Shown: in pieces, positions 59,401-64,000 of the stretch | How positions within the stretch are numbered: position 1 is the stretch's first letter | How the letters are laid out: every line of letters starts with the position of its first letter | NCBI GenBank assembly: GCA_022510405.1 | Contig: JAFLTP010000004.1 | Location: forward strand, 1 to 64,000 | Direction: 5' to 3' | Length of the DNA: 64,000 nt | Origin: Muribaculaceae bacterium | Lineage (GTDB): Bacteria; Bacteroidota; Bacteroidia; Bacteroidales; Muribaculaceae | Position numbers and translations under genes: made by a program | The notes under the pieces: model-generated | The model's input: the letters and a program-made list of their open reading frames with translations, nothing else | What the model was told of the DNA's origin: nothing | Database searches by the model: none

Positions 59401-60396
59401 ATGAGTGAAACGATCAACATCAGAGAACTAAATGATCTGATAGCCTCCAAGGCAAGTTTTGTAAGTTTGATCCGAAGTGGGATGGATCGCCGAATAATAG
59501 GCCAAAAACATCTTGTAGACTCCCTGTTGATAGCCCTATTATGTAATGGACATGTTCTATTGGAAGGTGTCCCCGGTTTGGCAAAGACTTTAGCCATTAA
59601 AACATTGGCCTCATTGGTAGATGCAAAATATAGCAGAATACAGTTCACACCCGACCTTTTGCCTGCTGATGTTATAGGAACACTTATTTACAGTGTAAAG
59701 AATGAAAGTTTCGAGGTGAAGAAAGGTCCCATTTTTGCCAATTTTGTGTTGGCAGATGAAATCAACAGAGCTCCGGCGAAAGTACAAAGTGCTCTTTTGG
59801 AAGCAATGCAGGAACGTCAAGTCACAATTGGTGAAGAAACATTCAAACTTGACAATCCGTTCCTTGTGATGGCGACTCAAAATCCTATAGAACAGGAAGG
59901 TACATATCCGTTGCCTGAAGCTCAGACGGACCGTTTCTTGTTGAAAGTAGTGATTGGATACCCTAATAAAGACGAGGAAAAGTCTATAATCCGTCAAAAT
60001 ATAACCTCTCAGTCATCTCCGATAACTCCCGTTATAAAGCCGGCAGAAATAGTGGAGGTGCAAAAGATAGTTGAGAAAATTTATATAGATGAAAAGATAG
60101 AAAACTATATAGTTGACATCGTTTTTGCAACACGTGAACCGTCTAAATATGGTCTAACAGACCTCGCAAGCATAATCTCTTATGGTGCTTCACCCCGTGC
60201 CTCAATAAGTTTAGCATTGGCATCCAGAGCCTATGCATTCCTTCAGGGCAGAGGATATGTGATTCCGGAGGATGTTCGTGCTGTCTGCCATGATGTGATG
60301 CGTCACAGGATAGGTCTCTCATATGAAGCCGAAGCCAACAATATCAATGCAGATGAAGTTATCACGGCTATTCTTGATAAAGTTGCGGTGCCTTGA
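59401..60396 (+). CDS. MoxR family ATPase
   Basis: HVLLEGVPGLAKTLAIKTLA; ATQNPIEQEGTYPLPEAQTDRFLLK. Confidence 0.95.
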   Translation: MSETINIRELNDLIASKASFVSLIRSGMDRRIIGQKHLVDSLLIALLCNGHVLLEGVPGLAKTLAIKTLASLVDAKYSRIQFTPDLLPADVIGTLIYSVKNESFEVKKGPIFANFVLADEINRAPAKVQSALLEAMQERQVTIGEETFKLDNPFLVMATQNPIEQEGTYPLPEAQTDRFLLKVVIGYPNKDEEKSIIRQNITSQSSPITPVIKPAEIVEVQKIVEKIYIDEKIENYIVDIVFATREPSKYGLTDLASIISYGASPRASISLALASRAYAFLQGRGYVIPEDVRAVCHDVMRHRIGLSYEAEANNINADEVITAILDKVAVP

Positions 60397-60506
60397 TTTT
60401 TAAAGTATAAAGTTGAAATTTTAAAGTTTAAAGTAGTCAGTAGAAATAGCTACTTGCTGAGAATTTAAGACTCAAATATTTCTTATTCTGGATAAAAAAG
60501 AATTTA

Positions 60507-61388
60507 ATGGACGCAAAGGAACTTCTGGAAAAAGTTAGGAAAATTGAAATAAAAACCAGAGGACTTAGCCAAAATATTTTCGCAGGAGAATATCACACCG
60601 CTTTCAAGGGAAGAGGTGTGATTTTTTCCGAAGTCAGGGAGTATCAACCGGGAGATGATATCAGAGATATCGACTGGAATGTGACAGCTCGGCATAACCG
60701 ACCATATGTTAAGGTATATGAAGAAGAACGAGAACTGACCATGATGCTTCTTATAGATGTGAGTGGCAGCAGCGATTTTGGTGCAGTTGGTGAAAGTAAG
60801 AAGGAGAGGATTGCAGAGATTGCGGCCACCCTGGCTTTTTCTTCAATTCAGAATAATGATAAAGTTGGGGTGATTTTCTTTAGCGATCATATAGAAAAAT
60901 TTATTCCTCCCAAAAAAGGAAGGAAACATATTCTGTTGATAATTAGGGAAATAATTGATTTGGTGCCGACAAGTAGAGGCACCAATATAGATGTGGCACT
61001 CAAATTTATGACAAATGCCTTGAAGAAAAGAGTGAGTGCTTTCTTGTTGAGTGATTTTATTGATAATCATGATTATTTCTCCAGTATGTCGATTGCCAAC
61101 AGGAAGCATGACTTAGCCGCCATTCAAGTTTATGACCGTAGAGATGCCAGCATGCCCGACGTTGGACTTGTAAGAATAAGAGATATGGAAACCGGTTCCG
61201 ACAAGTGGATTGACACGTCTTCGTCGAGCGTGAGAAAGGCTTTTGATAAAGCCTGGTATGATAGGCAACAGAAAATATCTTCTATTACCGCCAGATGCGG
61301 AGTGGATATGGTCTCGGTAACAACAGATGAAGATTATGTGAAAGCGTTGCTGGCTTTGTTCCATAACAGAGGCACAGCAAGACGTTAA
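60507..61388 (+). CDS. DUF58 domain protein
   Basis: GVIFSEVREYQPGDDIRDIDWNVTARHNRPYVKVYEEERELTMMLLIDVSGS. Confidence 0.93.
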   Translation: MDAKELLEKVRKIEIKTRGLSQNIFAGEYHTAFKGRGVIFSEVREYQPGDDIRDIDWNVTARHNRPYVKVYEEERELTMMLLIDVSGSSDFGAVGESKKERIAEIAATLAFSSIQNNDKVGVIFFSDHIEKFIPPKKGRKHILLIIREIIDLVPTSRGTNIDVALKFMTNALKKRVSAFLLSDFIDNHDYFSSMSIANRKHDLAAIQVYDRRDASMPDVGLVRIRDMETGSDKWIDTSSSSVRKAFDKAWYDRQQKISSITARCGVDMVSVTTDEDYVKALLALFHNRGTARR

Positions 61389-61389
61389 T

Positions 61390-62400
61390 TTGATACCAAT
61401 GATAAAAAAGATATCTTCTTTATTTATTCTTTTTTCAGCACTTTTTGGCTTGCAAACAGCAGAAGGTGCGAATGTTTCTATTTCTGCAAAACTGGATTCA
61501 GTGAATGTGTTGATGGGGACTCTTAACACATTGCATTTGGAAATTGTAGAAAATAAAGGGTCGAACGGTAGATTATCCCTATTCCAGCAAATAGATAGAG
61601 CTCGAGGTTATGCGGCTGTTTGTGGTGACAGTGTTGAATTGGATGCAAATTTTACTGTAGATACAATAGAATTAGGTTCCGGTAAGGTCCAATTAAACTA
61701 TAGTATTCCGGTTCAGGCTTTCGATTCCGGAACTTATACTTTGCCTAAATTCGTATATTATGTAGGAAAAGATTCCGTAGTTTCAAAATCCTTAACCTTC
61801 AATGTTTATCCCGTTAATGTAACGGCTGAAGACCAGATAGCACCATACGCCCCCGCATTTGAGCCGGATGGAAAAAGATGGTATGATTGGGTTCCCGATT
61901 GGATTCTGGATTTCTGGTGGATTTTCATCATACTTGTTTTGGCTATCTGTGCCGGTTTGTACACTATGAGGAACTATAACAAAAAGGTTATTCCATTTAT
62001 TTCACCAAAACCACAACCCAAACCATGGGAAATCGCGCTTGGATCTTTACAAAGGCTCAAATCCAGAAAACTATGGGAACAAGGTATGGAAAAGGAATAC
62101 TTTACAGACCTTACCGATATTCTGCGTTCTTATCTCTATGAAAGATTTGGGATCAATGCAATGGAAATGACCACCCGTCAGATCATGGATAAAATCTATG
62201 AAAGTGATCTAAAGGATAAAAAGGATTATGTGAAACAAATTCTTAATGTGGCTGATTTTGTAAAGTTTGCAAAAGTAAGGCCATTGCCGGCCGACAGTAT
62301 AGCGGCTTATGAAAATGCTAAGAAATTTGTGGAAGAAACCATCCCGGCCGAAAAAGAGGATTCCTCTGAGAAGAGTATTAAGGAAGGAGGTGAAGCCTGA
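61390..62400 (+). CDS. Bat-operon membrane protein (BatD/DUF4381-like)
   Basis: Operon position, signal peptide, single TM, cytoplasmic tail. Confidence 0.7.
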   Translation: MIPMIKKISSLFILFSALFGLQTAEGANVSISAKLDSVNVLMGTLNTLHLEIVENKGSNGRLSLFQQIDRARGYAAVCGDSVELDANFTVDTIELGSGKVQLNYSIPVQAFDSGTYTLPKFVYYVGKDSVVSKSLTFNVYPVNVTAEDQIAPYAPAFEPDGKRWYDWVPDWILDFWWIFIILVLAICAGLYTMRNYNKKVIPFISPKPQPKPWEIALGSLQRLKSRKLWEQGMEKEYFTDLTDILRSYLYERFGINAMEMTTRQIMDKIYESDLKDKKDYVKQILNVADFVKFAKVRPLPADSIAAYENAKKFVEETIPAEKEDSSEKSIKEGGEA

Positions 62401-63371
62401 TGAAACATCCGGGTCTTTTATTCCTTTTCCTTCTTTATATCCCGTTGATAGCATGGTATGTCTGGAAACATAGAAATGCCAATCCTTCTTTGGGTGTATC
62501 AACATTATTACCTGTGGCAAAAATTCCGGTTTCATGGAAACAGATATTGATACATGTATGTTTCGGACTTCAGTTAATTGCCATAGGAGGATTGATTGTA
62601 GCTTTGGCTCGGCCCCAAAGTCACGACGCTTTCAGTTCTTCAAGGATAAATGGTACTGACATAGTATTGGCAATAGATATTTCCGGCAGTATGAATGCCA
62701 AGGATTTTAATCCATCCAGATTTGCAGCTGCCAAGGAAGTCGCTTCAAAATTTGTGAATCAAAGAGAACACGATAACATAGGGCTCGTAGTCTTTGCCGG
62801 AGAAAGTCTATCTTTGATGCCTTTAACCAACGACCGAGGAGCGCTGATCAATGCCATTGACAATATCGAAATGGGTGATTTGACAGATGGAACGGCTATA
62901 GGCGACGGTTTGGTGAGTGCCATAAACCGAATTGTATCCGGTAAAGCCAAGTCTAAAAGCATAATCCTTCTCACAGATGGTACGAACAATGCCGGTGAGG
63001 TGCCTCCGGCCACTGCGGCTCAGATTGCCAAACAAAAGGGAGTCAGGGTATATACAATTGGAATAGGAACCAATGGTAACATTAAGATACCTGATCCCTA
63101 TGGGTTTTCTTCCACTACAATTGAAACAAAGATAGATGAAGAATCCCTCCAGGAAATTGCAAATACAACAAATGGGAAATACTTCAGAGCAAAAGATGAA
63201 AAAGTGCTTAAAAAAGTTTTTGATGAGATTGACAAACTTGAAAAAAGTATTCTTGATGTAGATAAGTATACTTATACAGAAGAAAATTTTGAGCCATGGA
63301 TTCTACTTTCGCTTTGTTCTTTAGGACTTTATTTATTGTTACGTTACACGGTTTTAAGAAGAATCCCATAA
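62400..63371 (+). CDS. batA: VWA domain protein, BatA-like
   Basis: IVLAIDISGSMNAKDFNPSR MIDAS motif. Confidence 0.88.
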   Translation: MKHPGLLFLFLLYIPLIAWYVWKHRNANPSLGVSTLLPVAKIPVSWKQILIHVCFGLQLIAIGGLIVALARPQSHDAFSSSRINGTDIVLAIDISGSMNAKDFNPSRFAAAKEVASKFVNQREHDNIGLVVFAGESLSLMPLTNDRGALINAIDNIEMGDLTDGTAIGDGLVSAINRIVSGKAKSKSIILLTDGTNNAGEVPPATAAQIAKQKGVRVYTIGIGTNGNIKIPDPYGFSSTTIETKIDEESLQEIANTTNGKYFRAKDEKVLKKVFDEIDKLEKSILDVDKYTYTEENFEPWILLSLCSLGLYLLLRYTVLRRIP

Positions 63372-63414
63372 AATAAAAAGACTAATAAAATAACACTACA
63401 ACCAACTGCTTATA

Positions 63415-64000
63415 ATGTTTAGTTTCGCGCATCCAGATCTTCTTTTCGTTCTTTTGCTAATACCCTTCTTTGTGGTGTTGTATGCATGGGCAAGATATGC
63501 AAGAAACAGGAAATTGAAGAAATTCGGAAATCCAAAGACCTTGGCCCCTCTTATGCCGGAAGTCTCACCGTTTAAACCACCTTTGAAACTGACGATAGAG
63601 ATGGTGGCTTTATTCTTGATTATTTTTTGTCTTGCCAGGCCATGGGGTGGTGTAAAGGATGAGAAAACTGTTAAGGAAGGTATCGAAGTGATAATAGCGA
63701 TGGATGCCAGTAATTCAATGTTGGCATCTTCCACTTCGGATGAAAAAGGAGCCGACAGAATGCGAACGGCAAAACTTATGTTGGAGAAACTTATCAACCG
63801 ACTTGATAACGATAGGGTTGGATTGATAGTGTATGCCGGAGATGCCTATACCTTGATACCTGTGACCAATGATTACGTCTCAGCCAAAATGTTTCTCAAT
63901 TCCATCGATCCTTCTCAAATAGACAATCAGGGTACAGATATTTCATCTGCAATAAGAATGGCTACTACCTCCTTCAGTGAGGATAAAAATATTGGGAAGG
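63415..64000 (+). CDS. batB: VWA domain protein, BatB-like (3' truncated by window; absent from ORF track)
   Basis: MFSFAHPDLLFVLLLIPFFVVLYAWARYARNRKLKKFGNPKTLAPLM...VIIAMDASNSML. Confidence 0.88.
   Translation, partial: MFSFAHPDLLFVLLLIPFFVVLYAWARYARNRKLKKFGNPKTLAPLMPEVSPFKPPLKLTIEMVALFLIIFCLARPWGGVKDEKTVKEGIEVIIAMDASNSMLASSTSDEKGADRMRTAKLMLEKLINRLDNDRVGLIVYAGDAYTLIPVTNDYVSAKMFLNSIDPSQIDNQGTDISSAIRMATTSFSEDKNIGK

Overview
This is a Bacteroidales-type chromosome window (Muribaculaceae/Prevotella-like by protein style). It opens with the 3' end of a probable tmRNA and is mostly ordinary housekeeping DNA: HemW, an LptD/BamA-class outer-membrane protein, an aromatic amino-acid operon, Mdh, TopB, MazG, GlmM, SppA, LpxK, PNP, ThiL and a MoxR/Bat operon. 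Two regions are accessory. (1) At 16-32 kb there is a cluster of secreted, OB-fold-rich proteins with a TonB-dependent receptor and a NUC1-type endonuclease. Three different tandem dyad/short-repeat arrays (30-33 bp period) lie in its intergenic gaps. (2) At 32-39.5 kb, just downstream of tRNA-Arg(CCG), there is a decaying island of tiny ORFs, a structured 300-bp element, an MNT/HEPN pair fused closely to a kinase with no canonical start, a decapitated primase/VirE-like fragment, and an antitoxin whose toxin is cut after about 11 codons at a 39-bp repeat. The strongest new regulatory call is a Phe/Tyr leader-peptide attenuator (MNNYYSFYFFFYFGFKGNGMKSNA) with terminator and antiterminator ahead of the pheA-aminotransferase-DAHPS/CM-tyrA operon. 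The last CDS (BatB-like) runs off the window and is missing from the ORF track. All family names come from recognising sequence motifs by eye; no searches were run.
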